64,000 nt of DNA from Ochotona curzoniae. Lineage: Eukaryota > Chordata > Mammalia > Lagomorpha > Ochotonidae. The stretch is from NCBI RefSeq assembly GCF_017591425.1, contig NW_024464918.1, positions 12,770,001 to 12,834,000 on the forward strand, in the 5' to 3' direction. The notes beneath the pieces were generated by a model. The model ran no database searches. It saw only the letters and a list, made by a program, of their open reading frames with translations, and was not told the origin of the DNA. Each line of letters starts with the position of its first letter. The first letter of the stretch is position 1. Of this stretch, positions 11,880 to 22,685 are shown one piece after another. Made by a program: the position numbers and the translations under genes.

Positions 11880-12010
11880 AGCTTGGGCAGGTGCTTCACT
11901 CAGCCATAGTTTTCTCAGTTGTGTGATGAAGACTGACCTCACAGGTTGTTGTGGTGGCTTAATGAGAATGTATTTGCAGAAACCGACCCAGTAGTGGTTT
12001 CTTGCGAGAG
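11880..12010 (+). repeat. MIR fragment
   Basis: CTTGGGCAGGTGCTTCACTC, 'TTTTCTCAGTTGTGTGATGAAG' and 'GGTTGTTGTGGTGGCTTAATGAGA' follow MIR order. Confidence 0.65.
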
Positions 12011-12584
12011 GGTCCAGTATGACTCGGATATTATTATGATAATCTCTTTTATGGTTGTTGCTTTTTTAAAAAGCCAGTTTCCCTAACCCCCGACCCTGCA
12101 AATTTGCAGCCCCGGGCTTTGACCTTGAAGTTAGAAAAGGTTAATGCAGTGCAAGTTTCCCTCACTGATAGAAGTTCCCTTTGGTTGAACTTCTAAGAGC
12201 CAGCTAGGACATAGAGAAGCAGAAATCAATTGTAACTTAGGTATGGGAGTTCCATCTTAAATTCCCTCTCTGGTGGGACAGAGGCTGAAGTGCAGTGTTA
12301 GCCCCCTGGTAGCCCCTGGTCTTGCAGGCATCGGGCGCTGCCTGAAGGATGCACATGAAACGTAGTAGGTGGAGTGGCTCCAAGTCCACTCTGGACTCCA
12401 CTGGGGGCAGCTTGCTGACTTTGGATGTCAGAGCTATCTGACATTTCCCATCAGAACTGAATATGAGAAGGGCTGGGTAGGCAGAAGTCCCTCTTCCATG
12501 TTCATGTCGAATAAAGGCAGATATTTTAATTTCCTTTTAAACATAGGTATCGCTTCAACTGTAATTACCTTTTCCCAAATTCAA
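12011..12584. other. Unassigned sequence
   Basis: No recognised feature. Confidence 0.45.
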
Positions 12585-14030
12585 GTATGCACTGAGGTGG
12601 CTGGGCTGGTTCTGTTTTCAGTCCCGACTTCCACTGGAACCAATGGGTGTTGCAGTCCAGCCTGGTTCTGCCCAGCACATACTCGGCCCTCACATAAACA
12701 AGTGGGAGCTGCAGCCTAGTTGGAGCGACCCACAATAACCCCCACCAGGCCTGCCCCCTGCCCTGGTTTGCCAGTATGTGCAGCAGACTAGACCAGTCTG
12801 TCCCACAACCCATTCCATCCCTGCTGATGTCCTAGTTTTCATGCCCTCCCGTGGAAGTGGTAACCCAAGAGGGAGGAGCCCACTATTTCCCTCCCAGGCC
12901 TCTCCCACTCCCAGATTATGCACTCTCCAGATTGTTCTGCGGTTTCTAGCCACAGGTCTTTAAGCATGCAGATGGTTGTATCAACCCAGCCCAGCATAAC
13001 CCATCACCCAACTTGGCCCTTGCATTCAGATGCTGCAGCCTGCCCTGGTCTGGCCTGCCCCTAGACCCAGCTCTTACTGGTGGGTGCTGGAGCCTAGCCC
13101 TGCTCAACCTGTCCCAAATCCTGGCTTTCATGAAAACTGTTAGGTGTGATAGCCTAGCCTAGCTTAGCATGGCCTGCACCCCATCCTAGCTTTTGCACCA
13201 GGCAGTGTGCTATGGTTTGCTGCAGCCGTGCCCATTCTGCTCCCACTGAGCCAACCCACACACCTGCTAAGTGAAGCAGCCCTTCTTGAACTGACCAACA
13301 TACTAAACAGTGGGAACTAAGTCCCATCCAGGGAAGTTCTACAAGTTACCTATCCAACCCACTCCCAGACCCAGATCTCACACATACCAGCAGGTACTAG
13401 GCCCTTATCCAGCAGTATGCTCCCCAGTGTCAGCCTTTGTGTGTGCTGGTGGCTGTTACAGCTTGATCAACCCTACACCGAATTCTTGGGTATGCCTGCA
13501 AATGCTACAGCCTGGACCAGCCTAGTCTGTTCCCAATCCTAGTACCCTTGAGTGTTACTGAGTTTCATGGTCATCCCTGGCTCAGCCCATCACCTGTCTA
13601 AGCCCCCCAGCTAACCAGGTGGTATGGTAGTCCTGCAGAGTTGAGCCTTCAAATTCCCCCACAGAATCTGCCACCAGACCCAATTTTCTCGTTAGTTGGT
13701 TAGTGTCATGGCCTAGCCTGATACGGTCAACTCTGTGCCCCAACACTTACATGGTAGATACTGTGGTTGAGTTCTGCCAGGCAGGCCTCCAACCATAGCT
13801 TTTGTGTACACAAGTAGGTGGTGGTGATTTCCAACAATCCCAGCTCAGATCCCACATGGGCCAGTGTATTGGTTTGGCTCCAAAATGTCCTCCGGTTTCC
13901 CTACTCTAAGCTACCTGCTTTCTCAGCAGTCCTCCCTTGCCATACATCTCTAGACCTGCTTCCCTGAACAATCCACAGCCCCCCTTGCCCAGCCCCCTGG
14001 TGGGGTCCTGTGCCAGCCTGGGGCCCTGCC
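12585..14030 (-). repeat. L1 3'-end-like block of degenerate ~60-base units
   Basis: C/T-rich sequence in which 'GTGGGTGCTGCAGCCTAGCC'-like words recur every 55-70 bases. Shares long segments with 35.78-36.22 kb, including CTCGGCCCTCACAT and CTCCAGATTGTTCTGCGG. Orientation is inferred from the related copy with a T-run at 35.1 kb. Confidence 0.55.
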
Positions 14031-14117
14031 TGCCTACCCAGTGCCCACGCATTTTACGCAAGTTCCCAGTCCTTGTCTGTTGGTGTGCCAGTGTCTGCCC
14101 CTGTGTTTAAAAAAGGG

Positions 14118-14431
14118 GAGAACCCAGCGCAGTAACCGAGCGGCTAAAGTCGTCTCCTTGCACACCCGGAGATCCCATATGGATGCCCTGCTTTCTATCC
14201 AGCTCCCTGTTTGTGGCCTAGGAAAAAAGTCAAGGATATACCCAAAAGCCTTGGGACCCTGTACCCACATGGGAGACCCAGAAGAAGCTCCTGGCTCCAG
14301 ACTTTGGAATGGCTCAGCTCCAGCCGTTGTGGCCAACTGGGGAGTGAATCATCAAATGGAAGATTTATTTCCTTGTCTCTCCTCCTCTCTGTATATCTGA
14401 CTTTCCAATAAAAATAAATCTTAAAAAAAGA
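14118..14431 (+). mobile_element. CSINE
   Basis: GAGCGGCTAAAGTCGTC head, small deletion around the B box, complete tail AATAAAAATAAATC. Confidence 0.95.
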
Positions 14432-14605
14432 AAAAGAATAGTTGCCCATGCTGGCACACCGGCATAATTAACACAAGTTTGGCATTAACCAGGCCTAGGA
14501 TGCCTCTCAGCTATCAGCTGCTTTTCTCCCAGCAATGTAACACTTGACTAGGTATAATGTAACCTGGGTGGTTGCCTACAGCTGAGAGCCAAATATTTTT
14601 CTTTT

Positions 14606-14938
14606 TTTTTTTTTTTAAGATTTATTTATTTTTATTGCAAAGCTAGATATACAGAGAGGAAGAGAGACAGAGAAGAAGATCTTCTGTCCACTGATTCACT
14701 CTCCAAGTGACTGCAATGGCTGGTGCTGAGCCATTCCAAAGCCAGGAGCCAGGAACTTCCTCCAGGTCTCCCACACAGGTGCAGGATCCCAAGGCTTTGG
14801 GCTGTCCTCGACTGCTTTCCCAGGCCACAGACAGGGAGCTGGATGGGAAGTGGAGCTGCCGGGATTAGAATCGGTGCTCGTGTGGGATCCTGGCACATTC
14901 AAGGCAAGGAGTTTAGCCACAAGGCCACCACATTGTGC
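14606..14938 (-). mobile_element. CSINE, full length
   Basis: TTAAGATTTATTTATTTTTA to AGGCCACCACATTGTGC. Confidence 0.95.
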
Positions 14939-15004
14939 ACAAAACACCACTCTTAACTCACCTCATCTTCCCTTGTTTGAGCCTTTTATTTTTTTACTTT
15001 TGTT

Positions 15005-15830
15005 TTCTTAAAATTAAACTTATTTATTTTATTTCATTTTTAAATGTTTGTTACATAGGTGGGGGATTTCAGATCCATGCAGGTCTTTGGGTGGGCTGGG
15101 AAGGGATAAAGAAGGGCAGGGGGAAAGGCTACACCTTCCTTCTTGATGGTGTGGGGAGATGTTATGCTGTCAGATCACATCAGTGGGGACAGGGATGGTC
15201 CCTTAGTTTCATCTCAGGGACCCTGATGGGGAGAAGAATGCTATGAAGGTGTTAATTGAATTCTAAGATGGTATTGGCTTCATTGAGCCAGGTGTGAAAT
15301 ACCACTTCCCATACTTGTTGGCTCTGTTCCAGCATATCCATAGGCTTAGATGCTTGGTAGAGAATTTGGTCTGAGATATTTTTCAGCAGGCTCTTCTTCT
15401 TCTTCTTCTTTTTTTTTTTTTTTTTTCTATTTTCTGGTGAGACACTTAAGTTCCTCCATTTGAATCAGACACCAGCTGTCCTTGTCTTTCACATTCATCA
15501 CAGTATAGTTGCGTCCCATGATCAGCAATAGCATGGCCTAGTACCACAACATGTGCACCAAAGCCAGATAAGTTGTCTGTGGAGTGGACTCATCAGGATG
15601 ACTCCCAAGAGCCCCTACTGAGTTGGTTCCCAGATCTGGCTCTCTGGTGGGCCAGGGTCTCGTGGGCTGGTTGTAGTGACCCCTAAGGACCCCAAACAGG
15701 CCAGCCCCACATAGGACCCTGTGCATGCCACAGGGGAACTGTGAAGCAGCCCAGCCTGCTGGAAGACCCTCACTTTCACTGGCAGTGCTGTGGCTCTGAA
15801 AAATCAGAATATTCAAAGTGACTTTCAAGT
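15005..15830 (-). repeat. L1 3'-end-like fragment
   Basis: T/A-rich start, a (TTC)n-T(n) run at 15390-15426, then 'GGTGGGCCAGGGTCTCGTGGG'-type text similar in layout to the 35.1 kb block but more diverged. Confidence 0.45.
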
Positions 15831-15989
15831 TCTCTCAATTCACCTTGCAATGTCTTTCCAGAACTAGGACTGAGAGAGAGGAAGGCCTGGGGTTTTGGGT
15901 GGCTCTGGCAATTGAGTTAGATTTTTTGTTATTTCTTTGACCCCAGTAGGAAACTACTTCTGCATCTCCTGAAAATGGAAAGCACTAAT

Positions 15990-16190
15990 TAAGGGCCTGG
16001 TTGAATGCTCATTGATTTGCATACTTAGCTCTGCTTAATCTTTACAATAGACCTGGGGAGGAGGCTCTATTCACATGCTATTTTAGCAGAGGCTCTGGAA
16101 AGTTAAGGGATTTGTTGGTGGTCCTACAGCAAGGAAGTGACTGGGAGCGCTGTTCTTCCAGGCCCTTTAGCAGAGTTGAGATTTTACCTT
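15990..16190 (-). repeat. MIR element
   Basis: Reverse-complement MIR: 'TCTTTACAATAGACCTGGGGAGGAGGCTCTATT' then 'GAAAGTTAAGGGATTTG' and 'CAGCAAGGAAGTGACTGGGAG'. Confidence 0.65.
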
Positions 16191-16204
16191 CACCTTTTTT
16201 CCTC

Positions 16205-16455
16205 CTCTTTTTTTAAGATTTAGTTTGACAGGTAATGTTACAGACCAACATAGGATTGAATCTTCCATCTGCTGTTTTACTGCCCAAATGGTCACAAAGC
16301 CCAAGCCAAAAGCCTAGAAATTCCATCTGGGTCTCCCATGTCCTTAGGCCATTGTCTGTGCTGTCCCATGGTAATTAGCAGGGAGGAAGGGTTCGGAAAT
16401 GGAGCAGCCAGGACTTGAAGCAGTGCTCACCTGGGAAGGCTGGGTTGCAGGTGGT
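16205..16455 (-). mobile_element. Old CSINE
   Basis: TTTTTAAGATTTAGTTTGAC to about the 'CAGTGCTCACCTGGGA' segment; diverged. Confidence 0.65.
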
Positions 16456-16539
16456 AGGATGATTCTGGCCTGGTCACCTTCACTTCTGATTCTCAAGGTG
16501 AAACATTCAGCCGCGCTCTGAAGTTTAAGATTTTTCACT

Positions 16540-16615
16540 TTCAGAGTAATAGCTGTCAACTTGTTGGGTAATTTTGAGAATTAAATGAGCTAATTTACTT
16601 GCAAGTCTATCGGAA
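16540..16615 (+). repeat. MIR tail fragment
   Basis: TTGAGAATTAAATGAGCTAA and neighbouring bases match the MIR 3' portion. Confidence 0.45.
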
Positions 16616-17767
16616 ATGAAAGTCTTCTGATTGTTATACAAGAGTTCTAGCTCAGGTCTCTCACTAGGAGCTCTGGATGTAATTATCATAAATTGTGGTA
16701 ACCTGCAGTGGCAATCCTAGGCAGAGTGACCCCAGTGCTTGGCTTGGCACAAAGGCCAGACGGTCAGTCAGTGTGTCCTGAGACCTTGCATCCTGAAGGA
16801 GCCTGCATGATGAAGTCCACTAGGCTCCTGCTCTCATCCCAGCTTCCACTGGGAAGGGTTATGAGACACTGAGGGTCATCTCTGCAACCTGTGTAGACAG
16901 GAGCAGCATCCATCCTCCCATTCAATTCCTGGAGGAAACACAGAGCTTAAGGTCCCAGTGTGTCAAGCTACTGGCTTCCAGTGCCTGTGGTGCTGGCTTA
17001 CCCAATGGGCGGAAACTCAGGGGGTGGCCCTATTATGAATGAATGTCACTGAAAACTTCAGGGCTAAGGCTTCAGACAGAAGTCACTATGGTGACCAAAG
17101 CCGAATGAGAGACTGCTGGCTCCAAGAACCCTCCAGAGTCTCCTGCCTTTCATTTCAGAACTCTGTCAGGCCCCCTGCACAACAGGCTCTGCTGAGTTGA
17201 GTGCTTCAAGGTCAAGGGAATAAAGAAAAGACAACTACATCAGGCTTCTTCTGTTTCTTGTCCGGCAGCCTCTGCAGGCCTACATAGAGCGGGACTGAGT
17301 GTGGAAAGGATTCAGGCTTGGACACAGGTGTCTGTTCACACCCGAGGGGCTCACCCCTGGAGGTTCTGGAGGGCAGGAGGCATGCTGTTTCCTGTGAGTG
17401 CCACAGAGCCAGCAAGACCCAGGCCCTGCCTGTCTCCACTGCAGAGGAAACACTACTAATAACACATTCAGAGTTCTTAGTAAACTCACCTTGGAGTAGC
17501 ATTGCTCCATGCAGCAAACATGCCAGAGCACAGGGTGATGCATTATGACCCGAAGAAGGACAGAAAGTGGCAGGACTCTCTGATGGGAACTCCGCCCCTC
17601 TAGTTACTGAGTCACTCATGCCCTGCATGCCCAGGCCACAGAACCCAGGTTTGGGATCCACCAGTGACAAGGCTAACCAAGCCACATTTCATTCCTTTAT
17701 GTATGCAATTTATTTGTTTCGATAATTTTTAACACCATCTGTCTAACAGATATACATTTATTCAACT
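16616..17767. other. Unassigned unique sequence
   Basis: Over 1.1 kb without recognised repeats. A minus-strand open frame of 157 codons (17212-17685) has no recognisable similarity and no splice or conservation support. Confidence 0.5.
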
Positions 17768-18068
17768 TTGTGGTGCAATGAGCTAAGGATATGGCTTGGA
17801 GAGTGCTGATTCCATACCTGAGTCCTGGCTCCTCTACTTCCCATTCAGGTTCCTGTTAATGCATCCTGGGAAGCAAGAGATGATAGCTCAAGTGCTTGCG
17901 GTCCTGCACTTGAGAGTGTGGGAAACTTGAATGGAGTTCCTGGCTCCTGGCTTGGACCTGGTCCAACCCAGATTATTGCAAGCATTTGAAGAGTGAACTA
18001 GTGGATGAAAGACCTTGGTTTCCCTGCCACTCTATCTCTCAAGTACATGAAAATCAACAAATAAAGCA
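17768..18068 (+). mobile_element. Old CSINE
   Basis: GTGGTGCAATGAGCTAAGG head subtype; 'TCCTGTTAATGCATCCTGGGAAG'; tail AAATCAACAAATAAAGC. Confidence 0.8.
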
Positions 18069-18246
18069 TTACAAATAATTTTTATATATGAAAACATACA
18101 ATTCCTTAGAGAAAAGTTAGAAAGGGAAGATAATTAGGAAATGTGAGTGGGCAAAGGGCAAAGAAAGGCCACAGCGATGTACCTTCTAGAAATGAGCATT
18201 CCCTTGCTTAGCCTCTTGTTTATGAGTTCTATAGATATATATATTT

Positions 18247-18590
18247 TTAAAGATGTATTTTTATTGCAAAGTCAGATAAGTCAGATACATATAGAGAGAG
18301 GAGAGACAGAGAGGAAGATCTTCCACGCCGGGTCCAATCCACTGATTCACTCCCCAAATGGCTGCAACGGCCAGTATTGCACCGATCAGGAGCCAGGAGC
18401 CAGGAACTTCCTCCAGGTCTCCCACATGGACGCAGGGTCCCAAGGTCTTGGGCCATCCTCGACTGCTTTCCCAGGCCACAGCAGGGAGCTGGATAGGAAC
18501 TGGAGCTGCCGGTACTAGAACCAGCACCCATATGGGATCCTGGCATGTTCAAGGTAAGGATCTTAGCCCCTAGGCCACCACGCCAGGCCC
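18247..18590 (-). mobile_element. CSINE, full length
   Basis: AAAGATGTATTTTTATTGC to CACCACGCCAGGCCC; short duplication of 'AGTCAGATA' near the tail. Confidence 0.95.
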
Positions 18591-19019
18591 AACACTTTTT
18601 TTTCTTAAGAAGTGACTAGGATGCAATAGCAAATGTAAAAGCAGGTGCCCGCTAGGAGCTCTCAGTGAGAGCAGGCCTCCTTCATTTTGCATTTGTGGCA
18701 TATGATGTATGATTTGGGTCCCCTTGTTCTTCCCTACCTCATCTTACCTACTCATCTTCTTGCTCTTTCGTTTCCTACCACACTTGTTTTCCTTGTGCTT
18801 CCTGAACAGAAGGTCTGTTTTGTCTAAGAACTTTTAGCAGTTACTCTGTTTTGACCCAAATGCCAATCTTGGCTAAAATGTCCTGTCCCCAGAGAGGGTT
18901 TTTCTCACCATCTTATCTAAGGTACCTGTTCCCCAGCTTCTCTGTCACCTCGCCTGGATCTTACTTGTGGCAGTCCCCCAAGCTGTCATCTTTTTATTTT
19001 CTTCATTGTTTGCTTCTTT
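18591..19019. other. Unassigned sequence
   Basis: Pyrimidine-rich unique sequence; nothing recognised. Confidence 0.45.
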
Positions 19020-19165
19020 TCTAGCTCTGCAACTAGACAAAGAGGCCCCTGAAGGGTAGTTGCTAAATCTCTGTTCTCTAGTGCATGCCTTCTGCATTGC
19101 CTAACTTAGGAACTGACACATGATACAGCTTCCATACTTGTTGAATGAGTGGGTGCTGGAAAAAG
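19020..19165 (+). repeat. L2 3'-end fragment
   Basis: GAGGCCCCTGAAGGGTAGTT through 'CTTGTTGAATGAGTG' follows the L2 3' end. Confidence 0.6.
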
Positions 19166-19289
19166 ATCCCTCACCAGGGCTCACCAGTCTTAGTGGAGTA
19201 GTGGAAGAGAGACCTGGGAAACAGGGTAAAAACGTGGAGCGGGCTTTTCAAGGGAAACAGATATACACAAACTTGTAATTATTCACTCT

Positions 19290-19625
19290 TTTTTTTTTTT
19301 AAGATTTATTTATTTCATTGGAAAGGCAGACTTACAGAGAGAAGGAGATACAATTTTAGTATATGTGCTGCTGAAGTGAGCACGAGAAGGACATACAGAG
19401 AGAAAGATCTTCCATCTGCTGGTTCACTGCCCAAGTGGCCACAATGGCCAGAGTAGAGCAGATTTGAAACCAGGAGCCAGGAGCTTCTTACAGGTCCCCC
19501 ACTAGGATGCAGAGTCCCAAGGCTTTGGGTCGTTTGGAACATGAATGAACTGGCTCTGCATAGGATCCTGGGATCCTGGGTGTGCAAGTCAAGGACTCTA
19601 GCTACTAGGCTACCATGAGGGGGCC
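19290..19625 (-). mobile_element. CSINE interrupted by a U6 fragment
   Basis: TTAAGATTTATTTATTTCA to CATGAGGGGGCCC; split by 45 extra bases (U6 fragment plus one repeat copy) at 19352-19396. Also has a deletion near 19530 and a GGATCCTG duplication near 19565. Confidence 0.9.
19352..19383 (-). pseudogene. U6 snRNA 5' fragment inserted in a SINE
   Basis: On the minus strand these 32 bases match nucleotides 1-32 of U6 snRNA at all but two positions (starting GTGCTCACTTCAGCAGCACA). The fragment lacks the rest of U6 and has no A-tail. It sits inside a minus-strand CSINE and is flanked by 13-base near-identical direct repeats (GAGAAGGAGATAC at 19339-19351 and GAGAAGGACATAC at 19384-19396), which look like a target-site duplication. 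Far too short to be functional. Confidence 0.85.
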
Positions 19626-19914
19626 CACTGTAGCATCTTAAAATGAATTACTGTGCAAGGCAGTCAGGTGCTAGGAGGGGTCTTCTTGCTTGGGAGAGAT
19701 TACATAGGTTGGACACTCAGTCTAGGAGTGTTATAGACATTCTGTTCAATTCATTGATTATAGTCAACTAGAGACAAGTGTCACCATGAAGAGGCTGCCG
19801 AGCGGGACCTTGTCTGCCTGCTGCCTGCACCTAGCCTGCAGCAGCCTGGCTGCTGAATGGAAGAGTGAGTGACAAGGTTATGTACTCAGAAGGACTAAGG
19901 ACTTGGTTTAGATG

Positions 19915-20020
19915 GCATCTGCTGTTAACTAGCTTGTGACCAGTCAGCCAGCCTGGTTAAGGTTCACTTTCCTTATCTATAAAAGTGATACAAGATTGAA
20001 TTTACAAGATTTTAAAAGAG
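19915..20020 (+). repeat. MIR fragment
   Basis: AGCTTGTGACCAGTCAGCC then 'CTTTCCTTATCTATAAAAGTG'. Confidence 0.5.
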
Positions 20021-20022
20021 AG

Positions 20023-20271
20023 GGCCTGGCGCGGTTGCTTGGCTAAAAAGTCTTTGTCTTGCATATGCCAGGATCCCATACAGGAGCCAGTTCATGTCAC
20101 TCACACAGGTGTGGGGTCCCAACACTTTGGGCCATTGTCCACTGCTTTCCCAGTCCATAAGCAGGTGGTGGGAGGGAGATGTATCACCAGGGACAAGAAC
20201 CACTACTCCTATGGGATCCTGACAGAAGCAAGGTGAGGATTTAGCCATTAGGCTATCCTCCTGAGCCCTAG
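20023..20271. mobile_element. Head-to-head CSINE composite
   Basis: About 20023-20094 is a plus-strand CSINE head (GGGCCTGGCGCGG to the B box); from about 20095 the sequence becomes a minus-strand CSINE ending CTATCCTCCTGAGCCC. The two heads face outward and can pair as a stem. No A-tail on either side. Confidence 0.85.
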
Positions 20272-20291
20272 AATTCATTTTTTACTTTTTT

Positions 20292-20624
20292 TTTTTTAAA
20301 GATTTATTTTTATTATTATTTTTTTATTGGAAAGGCGGATATACAGAGAGGAGAGACAGAGAGGAAGATCTTCCGTCCGATGATTCACTCCCCAAGTGAG
20401 CGCAACGGGCCGATACTATGCCGATCCAAAGCCAGGAGCCTCTTCCGGGTCTCCCACGTGGGTGCAGGTTCCCAAAGCTTTGGGCCGTCCTCGACTGCTT
20501 TCCCAGGCCACAGGCAGGGAGCTGGAAGGGAAGCAGGGCTGCCGGGATTAGAACCGGCGCCCATATGGGATCCCGGGCATGCAAGGCGAGGACCTTTAAC
20601 CACTTGCGCCACCGGGCCGGGCCC
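20292..20624 (-). mobile_element. Youngest-looking CSINE, with target-site duplication
   Basis: Close to the apparent consensus including CCACCGGGCCGGGCC. Exact 16-base duplication CATTTTTTACTTTTTT at 20276-20291 and 20625-20640. Confidence 0.97.
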
Positions 20625-20640
20625 CATTTTTTACTTTTTT

Positions 20641-20962
20641 AAAAAAGATTTACTTAATTTTTATTGGAAAGTCAGATAGAGTGGAGGAGAGACAGAGAGA
20701 AGATCTTCCATCTGATAATTCACTCCCCAGATGGCTGCACTGGCTGGAGCTGAGCCAAACTGAAGCTGGAGCCAGGAGCTTATTCTGGGTTTCCCATGTG
20801 GGTACAAGGTCCCAAGGCTTTGTGCTATCCTCCACTGCTTTCCCAGGTCACAAGCAGGGAGCTGGATGGGAAGCGGGGCCACCAGGATTAGAACTGGCAG
20901 CCATGTGGGATCCCGGTGCGTGCAAGGTGAGGACTTTAGCCACTAGGCTACTGTGCCAGGTC
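20641..20962 (-). mobile_element. CSINE
   Basis: AAAGATTTACTTAATTTTTA to GGCTACTGTGCCAGG; abuts the duplication of the young copy. Confidence 0.95.
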
Positions 20963-21140
20963 TCTTTCTTTTCCTTTCTGCTGAAAGCATTCTCGGTGTC
21001 TGTAATGTATTTCTCAGAAAAAGCTAACACAGAGATGTAATTCGAAATAAATGGGCTTAGTAACTTCTTAGAGGCATAAGAAACTGAGATTTAAAGTAAG
21101 AAAAGTCAGGGTAACCGGACACTAAAGAAAGGCCTGTTTT

Positions 21141-21724
21141 GTTTTTGAAAGATGTATTTATTTAAGAGGCAGATATGGGGTCGGTGTTTTGACAAACTGG
21201 ATTCAGCTGCTGCCTACAATGCCAGCAACTCCTGTGAGTGCTAGTTCGAGTCCAGGCTGCTCCACTTCGAGTCCCTGCTAATGTGCCTGGGAAAACAATA
21301 GAAGATGGCTCAAGTCCTTGCGACCTTTTACTCATGTGGAAGAGCTGGATGACGCTCTGGTCTCCTGGCTTCATGCTGGCCATGCTATTGTGGCCATTTG
21401 GGTGAATTGGCGCATGGAAGATCTTTTTTCTGTATCTCCCCCCTCCCCCCCAGCCCAATTCTGCCTTATAAATAAATGACAGGCTGGTGGTGGTTGTCTT
21501 TAAAACGCGGGAAGAGAAAGCCGCGTGTTTTCCACCTGCTGGCTCAGTTTTCACAGCAAGGAGGGTCGGTCCAGGTTCAAATCAGAAACCAAGAACTCCA
21601 TCACAGGCTCAAGTACTAGTCATCTTCCACTGCCTTCCCCAGGCATGAGCAGCCAGATTCCAATTAGCCCTCTGAGTGGGAATGCATGTCCCACGTGTCC
21701 ATCTTAACTTGCTACAGCTGCTGG
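21141..21724 (-). mobile_element. Old CSINE split by another SINE
   Basis: Tail part 21141-21175 and body about 21500-21724 (CACCTGCTGGCTCAGTTT onward) are separated by a plus-strand insertion. Confidence 0.65.
21176..21478 (+). mobile_element. CSINE (older subtype) nested in another
   Basis: GGGGTCGGTGTTTTGACAAA head, 'GTCCCTGCTAATGTGCCTGGG', tail TTATAAATAAATGAC. Confidence 0.8.
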
Positions 21725-22079
21725 CCTTTCCGAGAAGCCAGGAAGTAAGAAGGCTTAAGCAGGAAGGCAGGTGTGTCCATTGCACGGTGGATTTGTAAGG
21801 AACAAGTACCGTTCATACAGTAGCTCATCAGTGTGTGCCAGGAAACACATTGGCTTCTTGGTGGGGATGTGTCAGCTCTCCTATGAGCATTTTCCTTCTC
21901 TGAGATCGGTAGTTTCCTAGAAAGCTGGGAGAACTCAAGGGAAACAGTCATGTGCAGACTGGAGTTGCTGCCACGAGGTGATGGGGAATGTGTGTGCATC
22001 ATCGCATCCTAGCACTTGGCATAGTATTCGTTCAGAGTGCTTGTGTAATTATTTTCAAACTTTAGCTGTCTTTCCCAAA
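21725..22079. other. Upstream flank of the CpG region
   Basis: Unique sequence with a possible L2 scrap at about 21990-22040. No gene recognised. Confidence 0.45.
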
Positions 22080-22316
22080 GCTTGTCGTGCCCACACTCGG
22101 CCGCGGGCAGGTCCGCGCCTAGAAATAACATTTATTCTAAGGCTCTCTGAGAGCGGACACTTGGGAAGCCGTATCGCTCCTGCATTCTCTAGTTACTCCT
22201 CCCCTCGGTTTCCTTTGAAAGAACTGGCTCGCCACGTGATTCTTTTCCTTTCTCAAGACCCGGCTCATAATGGGCAGGAGCTTGGGCCAACCGTAAAACT
22301 TTATTTTGTCTTCCAA

Positions 22317-22555
22317 CCAATAGAAAGCGCCGATAAGTAGAGGGCTAAGCTTCAGTGACTTTCCCCGCCCCCTCGGAGCCCGCCCTCTCCACGCCTCCTC
22401 TTGGCTACGACATTTGACAAGTCACCTGGCCAATGAGAAGTTGCTGCTCTGTGTGGGAGGGAGGGACTGATTGGATGATAGACGTCCGTTACTGGCCAAT
22501 GGACTATCGCAGGCGCGGGATGGGTGTAGGCTGGGACCAATGGCGCGGTGCCAAT
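22317..22555 (+). promoter_or_regulatory. Cluster of six CCAAT boxes (candidate NF-Y sites)
   Basis: CCAAT occurs at 22317-22321, 22430-22434, 22496-22500, 22537-22541 and 22551-22555 on the plus strand and as ATTGG at 22470-22474. Most have the flanking bases NF-Y prefers (for example ACCAATAG, GGCCAATGAG, GACCAATGG). They lie about 130-370 bases before the start codon. Binding by NF-Y is inferred from the motif. Confidence 0.7.
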
Positions 22556-22559
22556 AACG

Positions 22560-22685
22560 GGCATCGGGGAAAGGGCGGGACGAAAGTGTTCGCGGGAGGG
22601 AGGGGAAGGCCTAGGGAAGCAAGCAGCGCCGCCGCCGCCGCCGCAGCTGCAGCCGGAGTTGGAGGAGGGAGAAGCCAGGAAGAAA
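22560..22685 (+). other. PWWP2A: Probable PWWP2A 5' UTR with a short GCC repeat
   Basis: GC-rich leader immediately before the ATG. It has a run of five GCC units at about 22627-22642 followed by GCAGCTGCAGCC. No upstream ATG is seen in any frame close to the start codon. The 5' boundary is unknown. Confidence 0.55.

Noticed and set aside
12585..14030. Regularly spaced repeats resembling a CRISPR array
   Set aside because: Units are degenerate, lack unique spacers, and lie in a mammalian retroelement-like block.
17212..17685. Minus-strand open frame of 157 codons in unique sequence
   Set aside because: No recognisable domain or similarity, no promoter or splice context; a length reachable by chance in GC-moderate DNA.
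22548..22685. Upstream extension of the PWWP2A frame starting at GTG 22548
   Set aside because: There is no ATG in it, and the known mammalian N-terminus MAAVAAEAAA starts at 22686 with a good context.
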